This document shows positions 25,401 through 32,009 of a stretch of DNA of 35,623 nt, piece by piece. Position numbers and translations under genes: made by a program. The first letter of the stretch is position 1. The number at the start of each line of letters is the position of its first letter. A model generated the notes under the pieces. The model worked only from the letters and a program-made list of their open reading frames with translations, was not told the origin of the DNA and ran no database searches. The stretch covers positions 1 to 35,623 of the forward strand of contig DATCDN010000105.1 in NCBI GenBank assembly GCA_036510675.1. The letters are read 5' to 3'. This stretch comes from JAATGI01 sp036510675 (GTDB lineage Bacteria; Pseudomonadota; Alphaproteobacteria; ATCC43930; CGMCC-115725).

Positions 25401-25919
25401 CGACAGTGTCGCCCAGGCGGCGTAGCGCACCGCGAGATCGAGCGCATCCTGGTTCGCCGCCTCGTCATCCATCCACGGCGCGACATGGCGCGCGAACGCT
25501 TCCTCGGTCAGCGCCTCGCCGAACAATTCTTCGAGCGCGTGTTGTGTCGCGGCCGCGTCGATTGCCGCGACTTGCTCGGTGGTCACACCCTTCACGGCGC
25601 GGCGCTGCACGAAGAGGCGCTTCACCGTATAGAGCGGCGCCAGCGCCTGATGCCGCGCCTGTAACGCCCGCACTTCCTCGCCGATGCCGAACAGCTCGCC
25701 GACAAAATCCTCGAGATGCGGCGCCAGATCGATCAGCAGTTCGGATTCGGTCTTGGCCTCCAGCGCCCCGGAATCGCGCCGTCCCGCCATCAGGCGATTG
25801 AACAGCGCGGTATCGGTCTTCTCGACATGCGCGACGAAGGCGGCGTCCAACCGTGCCAGCCCGTCACGGCGATATAAATCCGCGAAATTCAACCCGTGCC
25901 TCAAGGCGAGGTCGGCCAT
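22452..25919 (-). CDS. Large FAD/NAD(P) iron-sulfur oxidoreductase: GltD-like plus PyrK-like modules in one chain
   Basis: A 1155-residue cytoplasmic protein with no signal or membrane segment. Residues 1-235 match nothing I know. A cysteine-rich region follows: C243, C246, C254, C278, then C318, C321, C325, fit for one or two Fe-S clusters. Residues 378-800 form a two-dinucleotide-fold reductase like the glutamate synthase small subunit: GLGPAG (384-389, FAD), GGGLTAID (562-569, NAD(P)), and AGTQPNT. Residues 835-1155 look like a PyrK/NfnA-type ferredoxin reductase: RPGQFYRLQ (860-868, flavin), GPTGTPTETP, VGGGLGN (945-951), and C1082, C1088, C1091, C1109 for a [2Fe-2S] site. The parts together suggest NAD(P)H-ferredoxin electron transfer, perhaps NfnAB-like bifurcation. 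Start ATG 25919 has GGGAGA upstream. Confidence 0.8.
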   Translation of the reverse strand: MADLALRHGLNFADLYRRDGLARLDAAFVAHVEKTDTALFNRLMAGRRDSGALEAKTESELLIDLAPHLEDFVGELFGIGEEVRALQARHQALAPLYTVKRLFVQRRAVKGVTTEQVAAIDAAATQHALEELFGEALTEEAFARHVAPWMDDEAANQDALDLAVRYAAWATLSPAGHEKHHAGVLFKVPHRLDMEHLVPVETTVEHGVAMLRLPDSHHRFREGFALTDPGTDLKGALDQANYCIWCHNQGKDSCSRGLKDRKTGAFQKSVFGVTLAGCPLEQKISEMNLVKAGGNAIGALAIVTIDNPMVAATGHRICNDCMKACIYQKQEPVDIPQVETRNLKDVLSLPWGFEIYGLLTRWNPLDLRRPLPKPASGYKVLVVGLGPAGFTLAHHLMNDGHTVIAVDGLKIEPLDPVVSGVDAYGERHDFKPVRDLSELVEDLDDRVMAGFGGVAEYGITVRWDKNFLKLVRLLLERRAEFSMFGGVRFGGTLGIEEAFALGFDHIALCAGAGRPTVIPMKNGLARGVRQASDFLMALQLTGAAKTDSVANLSIRLPIVVIGGGLTAIDTTTESLAYYPVQVEKFLARYETLTAERGERAVRAGWTEEESETADEFIGHARALRDERASAKRDGRSPNLAALLTRWGGATIAYRRRLIDAPSYTLNHEEVAKAMEEGIRFAEGLTPEAVEVDRFGHAASISFTTRDKSLVTLPARAILVAAGTQPNTVLGREDPTHVKLDGRFFQAYDENGNPATPERVAKPAEVRVLMSLHPDGRAVSFFGDLHPSFSGNVVKAMGGARLGYPVVSRALAKLPPRAPAPSELAARMRDALTATVERVERLTSNIVEVVVRAPMAARAFRPGQFYRLQNYETQAQRTDGTTLGMEGLALTGAWVDKEKGLLSTIVLEMGGSSDLCAQLVPGERVILMGPTGTPTETPADETVALVGGGLGNAVLFSIGQALREAGSKVLYFAGYKKVQDRYKIEEIERAADIVVWCCDEAPGFAPDRPQDKSFVGNIVEAMRAYASGELGEAPIRLHDADRIIAIGSDGMMAAVGRARHGVLAPYLRADHVGIASINSPMQCMMKEICAQCLQVQRDPATGEETVVFSCFNQDQLIDRVDFSVLRQRLGQNGVQEKLTRLWIDRCLKRLGRRAAA

Positions 25920-26068
25920 GTGCGCATTATCTCCCGTCCGGCCCCGTCCGATGGATTGGACCGCACTGTTCCTGACTATCCGCTGACGGCGCTTTATGGT
26001 CGCGCCAAAACTCTCCGTCAACCCGATGGATTAAGTGGGTATTTCCCACGCGAATGCCAGCGGGGGCC

Positions 26069-26923
26069 TCAATATCGCCCGCGCAAGGATGCGAGTGTCA
26101 GGCGCCAGCTTCGCCACGGATCGCGCCGCGTCACGCCGGCCGCGAAAACGTTGAAATCGGCGCGCCGCAGCCGTTGCAGATCGGCCGCGGCAAGTACGGC
26201 CGGCAACAGCGCCGGCAGGGCGGCACGCGACACATCGCCGCGCAATCCACGCGCCGTCGCCAAATGATGCGCCGCGCGGTCGGCGATACGGCGCACGATG
26301 ACGGCCAGCGGCGGTGACGCTTTGCCAGCGAACAGCAATTCGAGATCGAGGCCCGTCTCATCGATCAGCGCCCGCGGCAAAATGAAGCGGCGCGTGCGGG
26401 CGAGGAAGGGCGTCGCCCGCAACAGGCCGGCCAACGCATAGGCGATGGCGGCGGCGCGCGCCGCCTGGTTCGTGACCGCCCCACCCTCGCCCAGCGCCTG
26501 CAGCACCAGCAATTGCAGAGGCGCGGCGGTCTCTTCGGCATGGGCTTCGAGCGCCGCCAGGGTCGCCGGCGGCTCGGGCGCCAGATCGCGTTCGCGCGCG
26601 TCGATCAGCCGATCGAAATGCTCCCGGCTCAAACCGCCGGCCGCGATCGCGGCCGCCAGCGGCGATAGCACCTCGTGCCGGCGAACCGTCTCTCCGGCGA
26701 ACACGGCGTCGATCCCCTCGCGCCACCATTGCAGGCGAATCTGGCCCAAGAGCGGATCGGTCACGGTCTCGCGGATGCGCGCGATTTCGTAGTTGAAGGC
26801 GTACAGCGCGCGCACCGCGTCGCGCCGGACGGCGGGCACGAACAGGGTCAGCAGAAACCGGTCGTAATCATGCCGCCGCAGCATCGCATCGAGGGAAGCC
26901 GAGGTTTCTACGATTGCTGGCAT
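26069..26923 (-). CDS. Squalene/phytoene synthase-fold protein, NDUFAF6-like
   Basis: 284 residues of the squalene/phytoene synthase fold. In true synthases the first helix motif is a DxxxD that binds diphosphate. Here the equivalent stretch AVRALYAFNYEIARIRETVTDPLLGQIRLQWW has no such pair, and the second Asp-rich motif is also not seen. This matches NDUFAF6 (mitochondrial complex I assembly factor) and its alphaproteobacterial homologues rather than a terpenoid enzyme. Its likely role is helping assemble NADH dehydrogenase, by inference from the family. It is divergent from the small membrane genes at 26982 and 27090. The NDUFAF3-like gene lies 1.5 kb away. Confidence 0.82.
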   Translation of the reverse strand: MPAIVETSASLDAMLRRHDYDRFLLTLFVPAVRRDAVRALYAFNYEIARIRETVTDPLLGQIRLQWWREGIDAVFAGETVRRHEVLSPLAAAIAAGGLSREHFDRLIDARERDLAPEPPATLAALEAHAEETAAPLQLLVLQALGEGGAVTNQAARAAAIAYALAGLLRATPFLARTRRFILPRALIDETGLDLELLFAGKASPPLAVIVRRIADRAAHHLATARGLRGDVSRAALPALLPAVLAAADLQRLRRADFNVFAAGVTRRDPWRSWRLTLASLRGRY

Positions 26924-26941
26924 ATGACCCTATGGTATGAT
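26914..26941 (+). promoter_or_regulatory. Candidate extended -10 promoter for the 31-residue peptide and PuuD-like gene
   Basis: TTGCTG (26914-26919), a 16-nt spacer, then TATGAT (26936-26941) with an extended TGG just before it. Transcription would begin near 26948. The -35 box overlaps the start of the divergent NDUFAF6-like gene, so the two directions may interfere. Confidence 0.5.
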
Positions 26942-26981
26942 CATCCGTTATCAGGCATGCAAATAACCGCGCAGGGGAGCG

Positions 26982-27077
26982 ATGAAAAATCCATTGGATT
27001 CGCTGACGCAGACGATTGTTCTCGGCTTCATTTTGACGGCAATCATGGTCGTCGCGATCCACCTTATCGCGGCCTGA
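26982..27077 (+). CDS. 31-residue single-pass membrane peptide
   Basis: A very short gene. ATG 26982 is preceded by a good ribosome site (AGGGGAG, 26973-26979) and a candidate promoter, and encodes a short polar start (MKNPLDSLTQ) followed by one hydrophobic helix (about residues 11-30) and a TGA stop. Only 12 nt separate it from the PuuD-like membrane gene, so the two are very probably co-transcribed. The peptide could be a small subunit of that membrane protein. It resembles small accessory subunits of membrane oxidases in form only; no family is recognised. Confidence 0.6.
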   Translation: MKNPLDSLTQTIVLGFILTAIMVVAIHLIAA

Positions 27078-27089
27078 CGGAGACCCGCC

Positions 27090-27605
27090 ATGGTTTGGAA
27101 CGAGCTCGTGACCCACGCCTGGTGGGCCCTCGCCTTTCGCTGGCTGCACGTCATGGCCGGCATCATGTGGATCGGCCACCTGTGGTATTTCAACTTCACG
27201 CAGACGCCGACCATGCCCAAGATTCCGCAGGAGCTGCGGCCCGGCGTTGCTCGCTACATCCTCCCCGAGGCGCTGTTCTGGTTCCGTTGGGGCGCGATGG
27301 CGACCATCGTCACCGGACTGGTTCTGGCGTGGTTTCAGGACGAATTGCTCGACACCATCAAGATCGGCATCGGCGAGCATAATGCGCATGTCACGTCGAT
27401 CGGCATCGGCATGTGGCTGGGCGCGATCATGTGGGCCAATGTCTGGCTGGTAATCTGGCCCAACCAGAAGAAGAATATGGGCCTGGTGCCGGCACCGGCG
27501 AACCGGCGTGCCCGCGCGGCCCGCATCGCGGGACTGGCCTCGCGATTCAACACGGTGCTATCGATCCCCATGCTCTATGGCATGACCTCGGTTCACTTCT
27601 ATTAG
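27090..27605 (+). CDS. PuuD-like membrane protein (urate oxidase N-terminal domain, DUF989)
   Basis: 171-residue polytopic membrane protein like the N-terminal domain of urate hydroxylase PuuD. Hydrophobic segments are at about 12-34, 61-82, 103-125 and 150-169. The typical stretch FRWLHVMAGIMWIGHLWYFNF carries H20 and H30, possible heme ligands; WLGAIMWANVWLVIWPNQKK is another family mark. Full-length PuuD has a C-terminal cytochrome c domain, absent here, and no CxxCH motif occurs. No other purine catabolism genes are present, so a urate role is doubtful; a role in electron transfer or redox is an inference. Start ATG 27090 follows GGAG (GACGGAGACCCGCC). Confidence 0.8.
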   Translation: MVWNELVTHAWWALAFRWLHVMAGIMWIGHLWYFNFTQTPTMPKIPQELRPGVARYILPEALFWFRWGAMATIVTGLVLAWFQDELLDTIKIGIGEHNAHVTSIGIGMWLGAIMWANVWLVIWPNQKKNMGLVPAPANRRARAARIAGLASRFNTVLSIPMLYGMTSVHFY

Positions 27606-27719
27606 TTGGAGCGATTATCGTGTATTCAAAGCGGCTACATGCGGGCTGCATTTTGGATCGTTCCGTGCCGCTTCACTGTTGCAGATCATATGGAACTTCA
27701 CTCTACCTGAGAGGTTGAG
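27606..27719 (+). promoter_or_regulatory. Upstream region of sodB
   Basis: A 114-nt gap that probably holds the sodB promoter. TTGCAG at 27680-27685 could be a -35 box, but no good -10 follows at the right distance. GAGAGG (27709-27714) is a clear ribosome site 5 nt before the ATG. I see no clear Fur or Irr box. Confidence 0.3.
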
Positions 27720-28334
27720 ATGGCTGTTGAACTCCCCCCCCTACCGTTTCCCAAGGACGCGCTTGAGCCGTATATGTCGGCCCGGACGCTGGAATTCCAT
27801 CACGACAAGCACCATGCGGCCTATGTCACGAATTTGAACAATCTGATCAAGGATTCGCCGCTGGCCAACGAATCCCTGGAAAACATCATCAAGGCCACGG
27901 CCAAGGACGAGGCGAAGACCGGCATCTTCAACAACGCCGCGCAGGTGTGGAACCACACCTTCTTCTGGAATTGCCTGAAGAAGGGCGGCGGCGGCAAGCC
28001 GAGCGGCGACATCGCCAAGCGCATCGACAGCGACCTCGGCGGCTACGACAAATTTGTCGAGCATTTCAAGCAGGCCGGCGCGACCCAGTTCGGCAGCGGC
28101 TGGGCTTGGCTGGTGCTCGATGGCGGCAAGCTGAAGGTCACCAAGACGGCGAACGCGGTCAATCCGCTATCCCAAGGCCAAACCGCGCTGCTGACCATCG
28201 ATGTGTGGGAACACGCCTACTATCTCGATTTTCAGAACAAGCGGCCCGACTTTATCGCGACCTTCCTCGATCATCTGGTGAATTGGGATTACGCCGAGCG
28301 CAATCTTCAGGCCGGCCACGCCCTGCCCCATTGA
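27720..28334 (+). CDS. sodB: Superoxide dismutase, iron type
   Basis: Converts superoxide to oxygen and hydrogen peroxide; cytoplasmic, no signal peptide. Metal ligands: H27, H79, D161 (DVWEHAYYLD) and H165. The Gln in NNAAQVWNHTFFWNC (Q75) and the FGSGWAWLV stretch are marks of the Fe-type (or cambialistic) enzymes. 204 residues, as expected. Followed by a strong factor-independent terminator, so it is probably a single-gene unit. Confidence 0.96.
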   Translation: MAVELPPLPFPKDALEPYMSARTLEFHHDKHHAAYVTNLNNLIKDSPLANESLENIIKATAKDEAKTGIFNNAAQVWNHTFFWNCLKKGGGGKPSGDIAKRIDSDLGGYDKFVEHFKQAGATQFGSGWAWLVLDGGKLKVTKTANAVNPLSQGQTALLTIDVWEHAYYLDFQNKRPDFIATFLDHLVNWDYAERNLQAGHALPH

Positions 28335-28348
28335 TTGATTGAACGATC

Positions 28349-28378
28349 GGGACGGGCGCGCCAGCCCGTCCCTTTTTT
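28349..28378 (+). terminator. Rho-independent terminator of sodB
   Basis: Perfect 9-bp stem GGGACGGGC / GCCCGTCCC with a 6-nt loop, followed directly by TTTTTT (28373-28378), 15 nt after the sodB stop codon. Confidence 0.93.
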
Positions 28379-28388
28379 ATGCGCGGCC

Positions 28389-28778
28389 TTATGCCCCCGG
28401 CACCAGCAGGGCGGCAGCGACCCGGCGTCCCTCCGTCAACAGCACATCGTAGGTTCGGCACGCGGCGCCGGTGTCCATCGGGTCCACGGTGATACCGATG
28501 CGGCGCAGGTCCGTCCGGAGCGCCGGCGGCACCAGCAGCATGTGCTTGCCACAGCCCAGCAGCAGCATTTCGATCGCGAGCTCGGTGCCGGCGCGCGCCG
28601 CCAGCGGGGCGAAGCTGCCGATGGTTACGTCGTCCATATCCATCGCCGGCCAGGCGAAGGTCGCGTCAGGACAGACGATGATGGCGCCCGCATAGGCAAT
28701 ACCGCTGACCTTGAACCCGCGTGGGCCATAGGCCTCGATGACCTGGCGATCCGCGGGGATGCTCGGTGTGATGTCCAA
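28389..28778 (-). CDS. Mth938-like domain protein, NDUFAF3-related
   Basis: 129-residue cytoplasmic protein of the Mth938/DUF498 fold. Typical parts: YGPRGFKVSGIAYAGAIIV, an acidic-aromatic FAWPAMDMDD stretch, EMLLLGCGKHMLLVPPALR, and TYDVLLTEGRRVAAALL. The human relative NDUFAF3 helps assemble complex I, and bacterial relatives often lie beside secDF, as here. Last gene of yajC-secD-secF, 11 nt after secF. Its mechanism is unknown; involvement in complex I assembly or in membrane insertion is inferred from family and neighbours. Confidence 0.88.
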   Translation of the reverse strand: MDITPSIPADRQVIEAYGPRGFKVSGIAYAGAIIVCPDATFAWPAMDMDDVTIGSFAPLAARAGTELAIEMLLLGCGKHMLLVPPALRTDLRRIGITVDPMDTGAACRTYDVLLTEGRRVAAALLVPGA

Positions 28779-28789
28779 GAGCGGCGCGC

Positions 28790-29806
28790 CTAGCGCGTGC
28801 GCTGCGGGCTGGCGCCGGGTTTAGGCAGCGGCCGCGTGGGCGGCTTCGCCACCGGCTTTGCCGCCGGTTTCGGCGTCTCGGCATCGTCTTCGCTCTTGGT
28901 ACGGCCGCCCCGCTTCGGGCGGATGTAATAGAGCATCGGCGCCGCGATGAAGAGCGAGGAATAGGTGCCGACCACGACCCCCCACAGCATCGCGATACTG
29001 AAACCGCGCAGCACTTCGCCGCCGAAAATCAACAGCGACAGCACGGCGAGCGCCACGGTGCCGACCGTGAGGATGGTGCGCGACAGGGTCTCGTTCAGGC
29101 TCTTGTTGATGAGCTCCTTGAACTCGATGCTCTTGTAGCGGCGCATGGTCTCGCGCACGCGATCATAGATCACCACGGTATCGTTGATCGAATAGCCCGC
29201 GATGGTGAGGATCGCCGCCAGCGTCGTCAGATCGAACTCGATCTGCAGCAGCGCGAAGAGGCCGATCGTGGTCAGGGTGTCGTGCAGCGTCGACAGCATC
29301 GCGCCGACGCCGAACGGCCATTCGAAGCGGAACCAGACATAGGCGGCGATCGCCAGCAGCGCCAGGACAGTAGCGAGGACGCCGGCGCGAACCAATTCGT
29401 TGCCCACGGTCGGCCCGACCACTTCGGTCCGGCGATAATCGACCGAGCTGCCGAGCGCCGCCTTGACCTTGTCGACCCCGGCCATCTGCGCCTTGTCGTC
29501 GCCGGGCTGGCGCGGCACGCGGATCAGGACTTCGTTGGCGGCACCGAAATTCTGCAGCGTCACCTCGCCGAGGCCGAGGCTGTTGAGCGTTGGGCGCATG
29601 GTGGCGAGATCGGCCGGCCCGCTCAGCGTGCGCGCCTCGATCAAGGTGCCGCCGGCGAAATCGATGCCGTAATTCAGGCCCTGTACCAGAAACAGCACGA
29701 TCGAGGCGACCGTCAACACCAGCGACAAGGCAAAACCCACCTTGTGCCAACGCATGAAATCGATATTGGGCATATGCCGGATGACGATCAGCGGACGACG
29801 CAGCAT
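28790..29806 (-). CDS. secF: Protein translocase subunit SecF
   Basis: Inner-membrane partner of SecD; uses the proton gradient to help proteins out of the SecYEG channel. 338 residues. N-terminal helix, then YGIDFAGGTLIE (the GxDFxGG motif), a short periplasmic domain, and a block of membrane helices with AAILTIAGYSINDTVVIYDRVRE near the middle. A Lys/Pro/Arg-rich cytoplasmic tail (about 300-338) is an addition beyond the core. Start ATG 29806 lies 9 nt after the secD stop. Confidence 0.96.
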   Translation of the reverse strand: MLRRPLIVIRHMPNIDFMRWHKVGFALSLVLTVASIVLFLVQGLNYGIDFAGGTLIEARTLSGPADLATMRPTLNSLGLGEVTLQNFGAANEVLIRVPRQPGDDKAQMAGVDKVKAALGSSVDYRRTEVVGPTVGNELVRAGVLATVLALLAIAAYVWFRFEWPFGVGAMLSTLHDTLTTIGLFALLQIEFDLTTLAAILTIAGYSINDTVVIYDRVRETMRRYKSIEFKELINKSLNETLSRTILTVGTVALAVLSLLIFGGEVLRGFSIAMLWGVVVGTYSSLFIAAPMLYYIRPKRGGRTKSEDDAETPKPAAKPVAKPPTRPLPKPGASPQRTR

Positions 29807-29815
29807 GATATCTCT

Positions 29816-31399
29816 TTAAATCGGAATTTCTTTTGGCTTGGCCCGCCGCAGCCAGGTGACGATTTGCAGGCGGGTCACGAGAATGGCGGAAAACAGTGAG
29901 GTTAGCACGCCGATGCTGAGGGTGACGGCAAAGCCCTTCACCGGACCCGAGCCAAGCCAAAACATCAGCGCGCCGGCGACCAGGGTCGTGACGTGACTGT
30001 CGAGAATGGTGCCGAAGGCACGCTCGAACCCCGCCTGTAGCGACGAGATCAGCGAGCGGCCGCCCCGCACCTCTTCCCGAATGCGCTCATAGATCAGGAC
30101 GTTGGCATCGACCGCCATGCCCAGCGTCAGGGCGATGCCGGCAATTCCCGGCAGGGTCAGGGTCGCGCCAAGGAGGGTCAGCGCCGAAAACATCAGGCAC
30201 AGGTTGAAGAACAGCGCGATGTTCGCGAAGATTCCGAACAGGCCGTAGAACAGGAACATGAAGATCACGACCAGCACCACGGCGACGACGCTGGCGGTGG
30301 TGCCGTCACGGATCGAATCGGCGCCGAGATCGGGGCCGACCGTGCGCTGTTCCAGAATGGTCAGCGGCGCCGGCAGGGCGCCGGCGCGCAGCAACAGCGC
30401 CAGATCGTTTGCCGACTGAACGGTGAAGCTGCCCGAAATGACCCCCTGCCCGCCCAGGATCGCCTCGCGGATCACCGGCGCGCTGATCACCTTGTTGTCG
30501 AGCACGATGGCAAAACGCTTGCCGACATTTTCACGGGTCGCGTCGCCGAACCGGCGCGCGCCGGTGGAATCGAACTTGAAGCTGACCACCGGCTCGTTGC
30601 CGTTCTGAAAGCTGGGCTGGGCGTCGGTCAGCGTATCGCCGCTGACCATGATGCGGCGCTTCACCACGATCGAGCCGGCATTGGCGCCGGCCCGGCCGTG
30701 ATCGTCTTCCATCGGCAGGGAGATATCGCCCGGCGGAATCCGGCCGCGCGCCGCATCCTCGGGGCTGACATTCTCGTCCACGAGCTGGAAGGTCATCTTG
30801 GCGGTGCGGCCCAGCAATTCCTTGATGTGCTCGGGATTGCCGACCCCCGGGAGCTGAACCAGGATACGGTCTTGGCCCTCGCGCTGAATGGTCGGCTCCT
30901 TGGTGCCGGATTCGTCGATGCGGCGGCGCACGATCTCGATCGATTGCTCGACCGCCGACCGGCGCCGCGCCTCCAAGGCCGTCGCGTTGAATTTGATCGA
31001 GACATGGCCCTCGGCATCGATATTGGTATCGATGTCGGCGTCGATCTTGCGCGCCATCGCGCGCACCTGCTCGGCGACCTTCGGATCGGTCAGGGTGAAG
31101 CGGGCCTCGTCGCTGCGCGCCTCGAGGCCGGTATAGCCGATGTGGGCGGTGCGCAGTTCCGCGCGCATGCTGTCGACGACGTTTTCCAGCCGCTCCTTCA
31201 CCACCGCGCTCATATCGACTTCAAGCAGCAGATAGGAGCCGCCGCGCAGATCGAGGCCGAGATTGATCTGGGCGTGCGGCAGCCATTTCGGCAGGCCGGC
31301 GAGCCACCGTTCGCTGAAGGCATTGGGCAGCGCCAGCAGCACGCCCAGCGCGCAGACCACCAGGATCAGAGTGACCAGCCATTTCGGAAAATAAAGCAT
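29816..31399 (-). CDS. secD: Protein translocase subunit SecD
   Basis: Periplasmic-domain-bearing motor of the Sec translocon, driven by the proton gradient. 527 residues: an N-terminal membrane helix (5-25), the LGLDLRGGSYLLLEVD motif, a large periplasmic P1 domain with QLPGVGNPEHIKELLGRTAK, then the helix bundle with ALTLGMAVDANVLIYERIREE. Preceded 8 nt by yajC and followed by secF, so one operon. Confidence 0.96.
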   Translation of the reverse strand: MLYFPKWLVTLILVVCALGVLLALPNAFSERWLAGLPKWLPHAQINLGLDLRGGSYLLLEVDMSAVVKERLENVVDSMRAELRTAHIGYTGLEARSDEARFTLTDPKVAEQVRAMARKIDADIDTNIDAEGHVSIKFNATALEARRRSAVEQSIEIVRRRIDESGTKEPTIQREGQDRILVQLPGVGNPEHIKELLGRTAKMTFQLVDENVSPEDAARGRIPPGDISLPMEDDHGRAGANAGSIVVKRRIMVSGDTLTDAQPSFQNGNEPVVSFKFDSTGARRFGDATRENVGKRFAIVLDNKVISAPVIREAILGGQGVISGSFTVQSANDLALLLRAGALPAPLTILEQRTVGPDLGADSIRDGTTASVVAVVLVVIFMFLFYGLFGIFANIALFFNLCLMFSALTLLGATLTLPGIAGIALTLGMAVDANVLIYERIREEVRGGRSLISSLQAGFERAFGTILDSHVTTLVAGALMFWLGSGPVKGFAVTLSIGVLTSLFSAILVTRLQIVTWLRRAKPKEIPI

Positions 31400-31407
31400 C
31401 GCCGATA

Positions 31408-31818
31408 TCAGCCGCGCGTTTTTCCGCCGGCCTTGGGCTTTTCGATCACCGCCTGCTCGTCATCGTCATCGGTGTCCTTGGCGGCCTTGCCCGAAACCGG
31501 CTCGGTCTTGGTCAGCACGCTGGCGATGGTGCTGCGCACCGCGCGCACCCGCGTTCCCTCGGCCAGATCGATCAGCACTTCCTCATTGCCGATCACCTTG
31601 GCGACGGTGCCGATCAGCCCGCCCCCGGTGACCACCCGGTCGCCGCGCCGGATCGCGCCCAGCATCGCCTTCTGGACCTTGGCCTTTTGCTGCTGCGGCC
31701 GGATCAGGAAGAAATAGAACACCACGAAGATGAGGGCCAACGGAGCAATCTGCACCAGCGTGCTTGACGCGCCGTCGCCGCCAAACAGCGATTGGGCATG
31801 GGCCGGCGTGATCAACAT
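31408..31818 (-). CDS. yajC: Preprotein translocase subunit YajC
   Basis: Single-pass inner-membrane protein associated with SecDF. 136 residues: a short N-terminal part, then a membrane helix at about 24-44 (QIAPLALIFVVFYFFLIRPQ), then the typical QQQKAKVQKAML and GDRVVTGGGLIGTV. The tail is highly charged (TDDDDEQ). Start ATG 31818, with GGGAG 8 nt upstream, is preferred; a longer frame would add a non-family leader of 17 residues. Confidence 0.94.
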   Translation of the reverse strand: MLITPAHAQSLFGGDGASSTLVQIAPLALIFVVFYFFLIRPQQQKAKVQKAMLGAIRRGDRVVTGGGLIGTVAKVIGNEEVLIDLAEGTRVRAVRSTIASVLTKTEPVSGKAAKDTDDDDEQAVIEKPKAGGKTRG

Positions 31819-32009
31819 CCACGAAGCTCCCTCGGACTTTTTTGGATGACCAGACGATGAACGGGGCATTCCTACTGGAACTGGCGGAAAAGAGCAACCG
31901 CGCGCCCCGACGCAGTCGCGCGACGCGTCGGACGCCGCAAATTTATCCCTGTTTTACTTCTGGGGCGTAGCGTTACCCTTCCCTCCCACAATCGGTTGTC
32001 GTCAGCGCA

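Noticed and set aside
26069..26923. Carotenoid or hopanoid biosynthesis gene
   Set aside because: The first Asp-rich catalytic motif is absent and no other terpenoid genes are near; the NDUFAF6-like reading fits better.
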